DNA of 28,334 nucleotides, taken from Deltaproteobacteria bacterium. Its GTDB lineage: Bacteria; Desulfobacterota; Desulfarculia; Desulfarculales; Desulfarculaceae. The notes under the pieces were generated by a model. That model did not search any database. It was not told the origin of the DNA and worked only from the letters and a program-made list of their open reading frames with translations. Both the position numbers and the translations under genes were made by a program. The stretch's first letter is position 1. Each line of letters begins with the position of its first letter. Where the stretch lies: NCBI GenBank assembly GCA_020444165.1, contig JAHLLK010000074.1, positions 1 to 28,334 of the forward strand, given 5' to 3'. Of the stretch, positions 1-6,696 are shown piece by piece.

Positions 1-1362
1 ATCCCCGAGATCCTGCCCACCGGCGTGTGCACCTACGAGCACGTGGTGGCCAACATCCCCCACGACCAGATCGTGCAGAAGTCCGTGGAAGTCCGCGGCC
101 TGAAGACCGTGGTCACCAAGGTGGACATCCCCCTGTCCTACGGCGCGGCCTTCGAGGGCGAGCGCGTCCGCAAGGACGACCTGTTCCTGGAGTTCGGCGG
201 CGGCAAGACCCAGGCCACCGAGCTGGTGGAAATGGCCGAGATGGACCAGATCGAGGACAACAAGATCACGGTCATCGGCAAGGACATCGCCGACCTGGGC
301 GAAAAGGGCGGCCGGCTGCCGCTGGGCATCAACGTCAAGGTGGCGGGCCGCAAGATGCAGTCCGACTTCGAGCCCATCCTGGAGCGCCAGATCCACCACC
401 TGATCAACTACGCCCAGGGCATCATGCACATCGGCCAGCGCGACATCGCCTGGATCCGCATGGGCCGTCCGGCCGTGGAAAAGGGCTTCACCCTGAAGCA
501 CATCGGCCAGATCCTGCACGACATGTACCACAAGGACTTCGGCTCGATTCTGGACAAGGTCGAAGTCGTCCTCTACACCGAACCCGATGACGTGAAGAAG
601 TTCACCGATAAGGCCCGCGCGGTCTACAAGGAGCGCGACGCCCGGGTGGAGAACATGACCGACGAGGGCCAGGAGACCTACTACTCCTGCACCCTGTGCC
701 AGTCCTTCGCCCCCAGCCACGTCTGCGTGGTCAGCCCCGAGCGTACCGGCCTGTGCGGCGCCTACAACTGGTTCGACTGCAAGGCCTCCTTCGAGATCAA
801 CCCCACTGGCCCCAACCAGCCCATCGAGAAGGGCGAATGCCTGGATTCCAAGCTGGGCAACTGGAAGGGCGTCAATGAGTTCGTGGCCAAGGCCAGCCGC
901 GGTGCGGTGAGCAGCTACAACTTCTACTCCCTGCTCATCGAACCCATGACCACCTGCGGCTGCTGCGAGTGCATCGCCGCCGTGCTGCCCGCCTGCAACG
1001 GCATCATGACCGTGCATCGCGACTACACCGGCGAGACTCCCTGCGGCATGAAGTTCACCACCCTGGCCGGCGTCATGGGCGGCGGTCAGTCCTCCCCGGG
1101 CTTCGTGGGTCACTCCAAGTACAACATCATCCAGCGCAAGTACGTGGTCGGCGACGGCGGCCTCTTGCGGATGGTATGGATGCCCAAGTCCCTGAAGGAA
1201 GAGTTGGCCGAGGGTCTGAAGCGGCGCGGCGAAGAGCTGGGCGTGCCGGATCTGATCGACAAGATCTGCGACGAGACCATCGCCACCGATGAAGCCGGAG
1301 TCATGGAACATCTCCAGAAGGTCGGTCACCCGGCCGTGAGCATGGAGCCCATCGTCGGCTGA
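1..1362 (+). CDS. acsB: CO dehydrogenase/acetyl-CoA synthase, acetyl-CoA synthase (beta/alpha) subunit, 3' part
   Basis: This is the acetyl-CoA synthase subunit of the CODH/ACS complex. It joins CO, a corrinoid-bound methyl group and CoA into acetyl-CoA in the cytoplasm. The frame is open from base 1, so the start lies outside the window; about 453 C-terminal codons are present out of the roughly 700 usual for bacterial AcsB. The A-cluster ligands are visible. A CTLCQSF motif supplies cysteines at 688-690 and 697-699, with further cysteines at 724-726 and 754-756, matching the four [4Fe-4S] ligands of the Moorella enzyme. A Cys-Gly-Cys at 955-963 is the distal-nickel site. The segment before it fits the linker and second ACS domain. 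acsC follows 89 bp downstream on the same strand, as in other acs clusters. Family identity is very secure; only the 5' end is missing. Confidence 0.96.
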   Translation: MPEILPTGVCTYEHVVANIPHDQIVQKSVEVRGLKTVVTKVDIPLSYGAAFEGERVRKDDLFLEFGGGKTQATELVEMAEMDQIEDNKITVIGKDIADLGEKGGRLPLGINVKVAGRKMQSDFEPILERQIHHLINYAQGIMHIGQRDIAWIRMGRPAVEKGFTLKHIGQILHDMYHKDFGSILDKVEVVLYTEPDDVKKFTDKARAVYKERDARVENMTDEGQETYYSCTLCQSFAPSHVCVVSPERTGLCGAYNWFDCKASFEINPTGPNQPIEKGECLDSKLGNWKGVNEFVAKASRGAVSSYNFYSLLIEPMTTCGCCECIAAVLPACNGIMTVHRDYTGETPCGMKFTTLAGVMGGGQSSPGFVGHSKYNIIQRKYVVGDGGLLRMVWMPKSLKEELAEGLKRRGEELGVPDLIDKICDETIATDEAGVMEHLQKVGHPAVSMEPIVG

Positions 1363-1377
1363 GCCTGAACAGAACAA

Positions 1378-1405
1378 GGGGGCCCCGGGCCCGCGGGGCC
1401 CCCTT
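1378..1405 (+). terminator. GC hairpin between acsB and acsC (terminator or attenuator)
   Basis: GGGGGCCCC at 1378-1386 pairs with GGGGCCCCC at 1395-1403 around an 8-nt loop, 15 bp after the acsB stop. Only two T residues follow, so it may be a weak terminator or an mRNA-stabilising/processing hairpin that sets the acsB:acsC ratio rather than a full stop. The pairing is seen directly; the role is inferred. Confidence 0.5.
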
Positions 1406-1451
1406 ACTGAACACCATATTCCGGTGCAGTTTCTTCGGGAAGGAGTGACTA

Positions 1452-2798
1452 ATGGCCCTGTCCGGCATTCAGATTTTTAAATTGCTGCCCAAAACCAACT
1501 GCGGAGAGTGCGGGGTTCCCACCTGCCTTGCCTTTGCCATGAACTTGGCGGCTGGCAAGGCGGAACTCGATGCGTGCCCCTATGTTTCCGACGAAGCCCG
1601 GGAGCAACTGGCCGAAGCCAGCGCCCCCCCCATCCGGCCCGTTAAGTTCGGTTATGGCGACACCGCGAAGACCGTTGGCGGCGAGACCGTGCTCTTCCGC
1701 CACGAGAAAACCTTCTTCAACCCCTGCACCATCTGCGGCACCGTGTCGGACACCGACGCCGATATCGCCGCGAAGGTGAAAAAGTGGGCCGGCTTCAAGT
1801 GGGAGCGCGTGGGCCTGATCCTGCGTCCCGAGGCCGTGTTCATCAAGTGCGCCTCCGGCGACGCCGGCAAGTTCCAGGCCGCGGTGCAGGCCGTGGTGGA
1901 CAACTCCGACCTGTCCTTCGTTCTGGGCTGTGAAGACCCGGCCGTCATGGGCCCGGTGGCCGAAGCCTTCAAGGACAAGAAACCGGTGCTCTACGCCGCC
2001 ACCCAGGCCAACGCCGACAAGATGGCCGCCATCGCCAACGCCGCCGGGTGCCCCCTGGTGGTCAAGGGCGTGGACCTCGACGAGGTGCTGGCGCTGACCA
2101 CCGAGCTGACCGAGGCCGGTTACAAGGACCTGGTCATCGACACCGGCGCCCGCGACCTGGCCGGCGCTTTCGTCGACCAGATCGCCATCCGCCGCGCCGC
2201 CCTGTTGGAAAAGAACCGGGCGCTCGGCTTCCCCACCATCGTGTTCCCCGGTGAGATGGGCGAGGATACCGGCGATCAGGTGGCGGCCGCGGCCATGTTC
2301 GTGGCCAAATACGGCGGCATCCTGGTGATGGACGACATGGATGCCGAGACGGTGTTCCCGCTCCTCCTGGAGCGCCTGAACATCTACACCGACCCGCAGC
2401 GGCCCATGACCGTGACCCAGGGCATCTACGAGATCGGTGGACCCACCGCTGACTCCCCGGTGCTGGTCACCACCAACTTCTCCCTGACCTACTTTATCGT
2501 CACGGGCGAAATCGAGTCCTCCCGGGTGCCCGCCTGGGTGCTGATCAAAGACACCGAGGGCCTCTCGGTCATGACCGCCTGGGCCGCCGGCAAGTTCTCC
2601 GGCGACGAAGTGGGCATGTTCATCCGCAAGAGCGGCATCGACGAAAAAGTGAATCACAAAACCTTGATCATTCCCGGTTACGCCGCCTCCATCGTCGGCG
2701 ACCTGGAAGAGGAACTGCCCGGCTGGAGCATCAAGGTCGGTCCGCGTGAAGCCGCGCATCTGGCCAAATACCTGAAGGAATGGAAGCCGGAAGCCTAG
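1452..2798 (+). CDS. acsC: Corrinoid iron-sulfur protein, large (gamma) subunit
   Basis: This is the large subunit of the corrinoid iron-sulfur protein, which carries the methyl group from methyl-tetrahydrofolate (via AcsE) to the A-cluster of acetyl-CoA synthase. At 448 aa it has the normal family length. The N-terminal [4Fe-4S] domain shows C17-x2-C20-x4-C25-x16-C42 (NCGECGVPTC and then ACPY). The middle has TIM-barrel-like sequence, including IDTGARD and a VFPGEMGED segment, and the C-terminal ~130 residues fit the B12-binding domain. The ATG at 1452 follows an AAGGAG Shine-Dalgarno at 1439-1444 with good spacing. It lies between acsB and acsE. The small subunit gene acsD, its usual heterodimer partner, is not in the window. 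Confidence 0.95.
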   Translation: MALSGIQIFKLLPKTNCGECGVPTCLAFAMNLAAGKAELDACPYVSDEAREQLAEASAPPIRPVKFGYGDTAKTVGGETVLFRHEKTFFNPCTICGTVSDTDADIAAKVKKWAGFKWERVGLILRPEAVFIKCASGDAGKFQAAVQAVVDNSDLSFVLGCEDPAVMGPVAEAFKDKKPVLYAATQANADKMAAIANAAGCPLVVKGVDLDEVLALTTELTEAGYKDLVIDTGARDLAGAFVDQIAIRRAALLEKNRALGFPTIVFPGEMGEDTGDQVAAAAMFVAKYGGILVMDDMDAETVFPLLLERLNIYTDPQRPMTVTQGIYEIGGPTADSPVLVTTNFSLTYFIVTGEIESSRVPAWVLIKDTEGLSVMTAWAAGKFSGDEVGMFIRKSGIDEKVNHKTLIIPGYAASIVGDLEEELPGWSIKVGPREAAHLAKYLKEWKPEA

Positions 2799-2845
2799 GC
2801 GGACCGTCCAAGCGAAAACCAACCCTAACCAGGGGGTGAACCGTA

Positions 2846-3730
2846 ATGAAACTGATCGGTGAAAACCTGAACGTGATCAAAAAAGAGATCGGGCAGGCCT
2901 TCAAGGACCGCAATCCCGAGCCGATTCAAGCCTACGCCAAAGCCGAAAAAGCCGCGGGCGTGGACTGGATCGACATCAACCTGGGCCCGGCCCGCAAGGG
3001 CGGCCCCGAGCTGATGGAATGGGTGGTAAAGACGGTCCAGGAGGTGGTGGACGACGTACCGCTGGCCCTCGATACCTCCAACATCGACGCCATAGAGGCC
3101 GGTCTGGCCGTGCACAAGGGCACCGCCCTGGTGAACTCGGTCATGGCCCGCCCCGAGCGCTACACCGTCATGCTGCCCATGGTGGCCAAATCCGGCGCCG
3201 ACATGATTGCCCTGTTGTGGGGCCCCGAAGGCCTCCCCCGGGACGAGAATGAGCGCGCCGCCCTGGCCGTGGAACTGGTCTATGCCGCCAACGAGGCCGG
3301 CATCCCCAACGAGAAGATCTTCGTGGACCCCATCATCACTCCTGTCAATATCCAGCAGGAACAGTTGATGAACACGCTGGCCTTCATGGAGATGCTCCAG
3401 GATATGGCCCCCGGCGTCAAATCCACCAACGGCCTCTCCAATATCTCCAATGGCCCGCCGCACCACCTGCGCTCCATCCTCAACGTCACCTACATGATCA
3501 TGCTGGAGCGCGCTGGCATGTACTCCTGCATCGTGGACTACGAGGACACCGAACTGATCCAAGTGGCCCACGGCGAACGCCCGGAAATCGTGGAAGTGGT
3601 GCACAACGTGCAAGACGGCGTCCTGACCAATCCCATGGACCTGTCCGACCCCAAACTGCAGGCCTACGCCAAAACCGCGCGGGTCATCCTGGGCCAGACC
3701 CTCTACTCCGACTCCTGGTTGGAAGAGTAA
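2846..3730 (+). CDS. acsE: Methyltetrahydrofolate:corrinoid iron-sulfur protein methyltransferase
   Basis: The protein transfers the methyl group of 5-methyltetrahydrofolate to the Co(I) corrinoid of the AcsCD protein, linking the methyl and carbonyl branches of the Wood-Ljungdahl pathway. The sequence is a single pterin-binding TIM barrel of the DHPS-like superfamily. The residues known to bind the pterin in Moorella AcsE (D75, N96, D160) are present with an offset of one: D76 in LALDTSN, N97 in LVNSVM and D161 in VDPIITPV. At 294 aa it is about 30 residues longer than the 262-aa Moorella enzyme, with the excess at the C-terminus. The ATG at 2846 is preceded by a GGGGGTG ribosome-binding site, 47 bp after the acsC stop. 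A perfect terminator hairpin follows, so this is the last gene of the acs transcript. Confidence 0.94.
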   Translation: MKLIGENLNVIKKEIGQAFKDRNPEPIQAYAKAEKAAGVDWIDINLGPARKGGPELMEWVVKTVQEVVDDVPLALDTSNIDAIEAGLAVHKGTALVNSVMARPERYTVMLPMVAKSGADMIALLWGPEGLPRDENERAALAVELVYAANEAGIPNEKIFVDPIITPVNIQQEQLMNTLAFMEMLQDMAPGVKSTNGLSNISNGPPHHLRSILNVTYMIMLERAGMYSCIVDYEDTELIQVAHGERPEIVEVVHNVQDGVLTNPMDLSDPKLQAYAKTARVILGQTLYSDSWLEE

Positions 3731-3762
3731 ACCCCCCAGGGCCACGGCTCTTTGGCCACATC

Positions 3763-3803
3763 CGTCCGCCCATTTTCCCCGGAAAATGGGCGGACGTGTT
3801 TTT
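3763..3803 (+). terminator. Rho-independent terminator of the acs operon
   Basis: A perfect 16-bp inverted repeat (3763-3778 with 3781-3796; arm CGTCCGCCCATTTTCC, centre CC) is followed by TGTTTTT. It begins 32 bp after the acsE stop. This is a textbook intrinsic terminator on the plus strand. Confidence 0.9.
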
Positions 3804-3811
3804 AGGAAGAG

Positions 3812-3897
3812 CCGGGGGGAGCTTTTTTTGGAAAAAAAGCACCCCCCGGACCCCCCTCAAAAAAACTTTGCCGGGAACCGCGGAACGCGGTTCCCGG
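3812..3897 (-). repeat. Double-hairpin intergenic element, copy 1 (inverted)
   Basis: Read on the minus strand, this unit has hairpin 1 (CCGGGAACCGCG, loop TTC; plus-strand arms 3871-3882 and 3886-3897), a linker of type CAAAGTTTTTTTGAGGGGGG, and then hairpin 2 (arms 3812-3829 and 3832-3849, one A/A mismatch, T7/A7 next to the loop). The same order of parts recurs at 3947, 6577 and 25059 with different arm sequences. This copy faces copy 2 head to head across about 50 bp. It could serve as a bidirectional transcription stop; that role is inferred. Confidence 0.75.
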
Positions 3898-3946
3898 TGA
3901 TAATAGTCCGCTAGTGGCCAACTGCCCTCCCCCCTAAAACAACCTT

Positions 3947-4050
3947 GTCTGGGAACCGCGTTTCGCGGTTCCCAGACAGCGAAGTTTTTTGGGGGAAGAG
4001 GGGTGGGGGGGGAAGGGCCCTTTTTTGCAAAAAAGGGCCCTTCCCCCCAC
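3947..4050 (+). repeat. Double-hairpin intergenic element, copy 2
   Basis: Hairpin 1 has 14-bp perfect arms (3947-3960 and 3964-3977, loop TTT). The linker is GCGAAGTTTTTTGGGGGAAG and then GGGG. Hairpin 2 has 20-bp perfect arms (4007-4026 and 4029-4048) with a T6GCA6 tip. The hairpin 1 stem core GGGAACCGCG is shared with copy 1 in opposite orientation. It lies between acsE and traT. The structure is seen directly in the sequence; the function is not known. Confidence 0.75.
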
Positions 4051-4100
4051 GTCTTGCAATTCCCCCCTAAGAACCAAGCCACCGGTAACGTCTTCTATAG

Positions 4101-4129
4101 TTGTCAGTCCAGCGGGGCTGGTGTATGCC
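4101..4129 (+). promoter_or_regulatory. Weak candidate sigma70-type promoter for traT
   Basis: TTGTCA (4101-4106) and TATGCC (4124-4129) are separated by 17 bp and lie about 70 bp upstream of the traT start. The -35 box is one base from consensus, but the -10 match is poor. The repeat elements and terminator just upstream mean traT needs its own promoter, so this is the best candidate seen. Confidence 0.3.
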
Positions 4130-4200
4130 TAATTCACAGGGACAGGCCAGACCTGACGCAACCTTTTCACCGGCCTCCCGGCCGCCAGCGAGGGATGAAA

Positions 4201-4941
4201 ATGTCCGCCAAGAATCGTTTGTGGGCTGTGGCCGCCGGGTTGGCGGTTGCGGCTCTCCTGTCTGCGGGTTGCGCCGCCACCTACACGGGTATCCGCTACA
4301 AGGATCTGCAGGTGCAGAACAAGATGTCGGACTCCATCTTCCTGGACCCGGTGCCGCCCCAGGAGCGCACGGTGTTCATCCAGGTGCGCGACACCACCGA
4401 CAAGAACTTCAATATCGAGAATGAGGTGCGCCAAGCCGTGGCGTCCCGGGGTTACCAGATCGTGGACGACCCCACCCAGGCCCACTACTACTTGCAGGCC
4501 AACGTGCTCTCGGTGGGCGAGGCGGATGAGTCGGCCATTGAGAACGCCGGGTTGGCCGGGTTTGGCGGGCCCCTTGGTGGCGCGGCCATTGGCGCGGTGC
4601 TGGGCGGCGACCAGGCCGGAGCCGGCGCGGCCATCGGCGCGGTGGCCGGTGGGGTGGCTGAACTGGTGGCCGGGGCCCTGGTCAAGGTGAACAACTTCCT
4701 GGTGATCACCGACTTGCAGCTCTCGGAGCGCACCAACCAGGGGGTGAGCGAGGAGTTCGACTCGCAGATGAAGCAGGGCTCGGCCAACACCACGGTGACC
4801 CAGCGCTCGGCCCAGACCACGGACATGAAGCGCTACCGCACCCGCATCGTCTCCAGCGCCCGCCAGACCAACCTGACCTGGCCCGAGGCTGAGCCCTACT
4901 TGAAGCAGGGCGTGGCCCAGGCCATCGGCGGCATCATGTAG
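4201..4941 (+). CDS. traT: TraT-family outer-membrane lipoprotein
   Basis: This is a homologue of the plasmid TraT surface-exclusion/complement-resistance lipoprotein. A signal peptide ends in a lipobox LSAGC with the lipidated cysteine at residue 24, so it should be exported and anchored in the outer membrane. The family pattern is clear along the length: MSDSIFLDP, RTVFIQVRDTTDK, an ASRGYQIVDDP..AHYYLQANVL block, a glycine/alanine-rich amphipathic segment (about 115-160), ITDLQLSERT, and YRTRIVSSARQTNL near the end. The length of 246 aa matches TraT (about 244). An in-frame ATG at 4195 exists, but the GCGAGGG ribosome-binding site touches it, whereas spacing to the ATG at 4201 is normal. 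No conjugation genes surround it, so its role here is not surface exclusion in a recognisable plasmid. The cellular function in this organism is unknown. Confidence 0.88.
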   Translation: MSAKNRLWAVAAGLAVAALLSAGCAATYTGIRYKDLQVQNKMSDSIFLDPVPPQERTVFIQVRDTTDKNFNIENEVRQAVASRGYQIVDDPTQAHYYLQANVLSVGEADESAIENAGLAGFGGPLGGAAIGAVLGGDQAGAGAAIGAVAGGVAELVAGALVKVNNFLVITDLQLSERTNQGVSEEFDSQMKQGSANTTVTQRSAQTTDMKRYRTRIVSSARQTNLTWPEAEPYLKQGVAQAIGGIM

Positions 4942-4998
4942 ACCGGCCGGGGGCCCCGCCGGGGCCCCCTCCCCTCTCCCTCTGCCTGGAAGCTGCCC

Positions 4999-6432
4999 TT
5001 GCCCGACGCCGACGCCCCGGAGTTTCCCCCCCCGCCGCCCCTGCCCCCGGGCTTGCCCCCCCGGGTGGGCCGGGTGGTGGTGATCGGCCTGGATTGCGCC
5101 GCCCCGGACCTGGTGTTCGACCGCCTGGCCCCGGACCTCCCAATACTCGGCGAGCTGGCCCGGACAGGGGTCTGGGGGCGGCTCAAAAGCACCGATCCGC
5201 CCATAACCGTGCCGGCCTGGGCCAGCATGTTCTCCGGATGCGACCCCGGCGAGCTGGGGCTCTACGGCTTCCGCAACCGCCGGGATTATGGCTACGACAG
5301 CCTCTCGCTGGTCAGCTCCCGGGAGGTGACCCGGCCCCGCGTGTGGGACCATCTGGGGGCCCGGGGACTGACCAGCATCGTGCTGGGGCCGCCGCCGGCC
5401 TATCCCCCGCCGCCGGTCAAGGGCCTGATGGTGGGCTGTTTCCTCACCCCGGACAAATCCCGGCCCTACACCCACCCGGCGTGGCTGGCTTCCCGCCTGG
5501 ACCAGTGGGCCGGGGGGGAGTTCCTCCTCGACGTGGAGGGCTTCCGCCGCGCGCCGCGGGAGAAGGTGCTGGAGGGGATCTGGGCCTTGACCCGCTCCCG
5601 CTTCACCCTGGCCCGCCATCTGGCCACCCACCAGGCCTGGGACTTGCTCCTCTTGGTGGACATTGCGCCGGACCGGCTGCACCACGCCTTTTGGCAGTAC
5701 TGGGACCCGGAGCACCCGGCTTACCGGCTGGGCAGCCCCTGGGAGCGGGCCCTGCCGGAGTATTACGCCATGCTGGACCGGGAGGTGGGGCTGTTGTTGG
5801 ACGCCCTGCCCCCGGACACCCTGGTGCTGGTGGTCTCGGACCACGGAGCCCAGGCCATGCAAGGCGGGCTGGCCATCAATCAATGGCTGCTGGACGAGGG
5901 CTATCTGGCCCTCCGGGACCGCAACTACGCCGGGCCCCTGATTCCGGAAGTGGTGGACTGGCCGCGCACCCGGGTCTGGGGCGAGGGCGGCTATTATGCG
6001 CGGCTGAATCTGAACCTGGCCGGGCGGGAGCCCCAGGGCCGGGTGCGGCCGGGCGAAGCGGCCGGCCTGGTGGCCGAGCTGCGGGCCAAGCTCGGCTCCC
6101 TGCCGGGGCCGGACGGCGCGCCCCTGGGCAACCAAATCCACGCCCCGGCCGAGCTTTACCGCCAGGTGAACCGCATCCCGCCGGACCTGCTGCTCTACCC
6201 CGGCGGCCTGGCCTGGCGCTCCCTGGGCACGGTGGGGCTGGCCTCCTGCTACAGCCAGGACAACGACCAGGGCCCGGACGGGGCCAATCATCATCCCGAG
6301 GGCATGTTCATCGCCTCGCGCGTCGGCCGCAAACTGGCCGCCCCGCCGGGCGGCCGGGAGCTGGCCACCCCCCTGGACATCCGCGCGGTGTTCCACCTGA
6401 TTTTACGGGCCGTGTCGCCGCGGCTGGCGTAG
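4999..6432 (+). CDS. Type I phosphodiesterase/nucleotide pyrophosphatase family protein (alkaline phosphatase superfamily)
   Basis: This is a predicted metal-dependent phosphohydrolase of the AlkP superfamily. Visible motifs include VVVIGLDCAAPD with metal ligand D32 and TVPAWASMFSG with the likely nucleophile T70. The second-site ligands lie in LLVDIAPDRLHHAFW and LVVSDHGAQ, and a late NHHPEGMF histidine is also present. No signal peptide or membrane segment is evident, so it is probably cytoplasmic. The length is 477 aa. The start is uncertain: the earliest plausible codon is TTG at 4999 with GGAAG a few bases upstream, followed by a proline-rich leader (residues 9-21) that is weakly conserved in character. 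Initiation at a GTG near 5065 is also possible. It follows traT by 57 bp and may be cotranscribed with it. The substrate cannot be told from the sequence; relatives act on nucleotides or phosphonates. Confidence 0.85.
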   Translation: MPDADAPEFPPPPPLPPGLPPRVGRVVVIGLDCAAPDLVFDRLAPDLPILGELARTGVWGRLKSTDPPITVPAWASMFSGCDPGELGLYGFRNRRDYGYDSLSLVSSREVTRPRVWDHLGARGLTSIVLGPPPAYPPPPVKGLMVGCFLTPDKSRPYTHPAWLASRLDQWAGGEFLLDVEGFRRAPREKVLEGIWALTRSRFTLARHLATHQAWDLLLLVDIAPDRLHHAFWQYWDPEHPAYRLGSPWERALPEYYAMLDREVGLLLDALPPDTLVLVVSDHGAQAMQGGLAINQWLLDEGYLALRDRNYAGPLIPEVVDWPRTRVWGEGGYYARLNLNLAGREPQGRVRPGEAAGLVAELRAKLGSLPGPDGAPLGNQIHAPAELYRQVNRIPPDLLLYPGGLAWRSLGTVGLASCYSQDNDQGPDGANHHPEGMFIASRVGRKLAAPPGGRELATPLDIRAVFHLILRAVSPRLA

Positions 6433-6576
6433 CGTGTCGTGCTGGGTTGCCCCTTGCACGTGAGGGAGTTCGCTCCCGAAGTGGGGCTTGAGGTTTCAAA
6501 GAAACAAGGAGTCGCACAGACAGCAGCAGGGGCAGCAGTTTCAGGAGCCACCCTTCTCTGATCCGGGTATCCCCCA

Positions 6577-6677
6577 CGGCAAACGGCGTCAGCCGTTTGC
6601 CGCTGCTTTTTCCTTTGGGAAGGGGGTGTGGGGGAGACCCTTTCCTTTTGGCTTCAAAAGGAAAGGGTCTCCCCCAC
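6577..6677. repeat. Double-hairpin intergenic element, copy 3 (between convergent genes)
   Basis: Hairpin 1 is CGGCAAACGGC (6577-6587), loop GTCA, and its exact complement (6592-6602). The linker CTGCTTTTTCCTTTGGG and GGGGG follows. Hairpin 2 has perfect 22-bp arms (6628-6649 and 6656-6677) with loop GGCTTC. It lies between the convergent ends of the phosphodiesterase gene and metG, where it could stop transcription from both sides. The remaining bases of this 264-bp gap (6433-6576) show nothing else recognisable. Confidence 0.75.
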
Positions 6678-6696
6678 AATTCTGAATTCATTCCCC

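Noticed and set aside
1449..2822. Long open frame (457 codons) on the minus strand across acsC
   Set aside because: It is exactly antisense to a well-supported gene, rich in Gly/His/Ala/Gln as expected of a GC-rich shadow frame, and has no recognisable domain.
3763..3803. acs terminator as another copy of the double-hairpin family
   Set aside because: It is a single hairpin with a T-tail, lacks the T-run/G-run linker and second hairpin, and fits an ordinary intrinsic terminator.
4195..4200. Use of the ATG at 4195 as the traT start
   Set aside because: The GAGGG ribosome-binding site ends one base before it; spacing suits the ATG at 4201.
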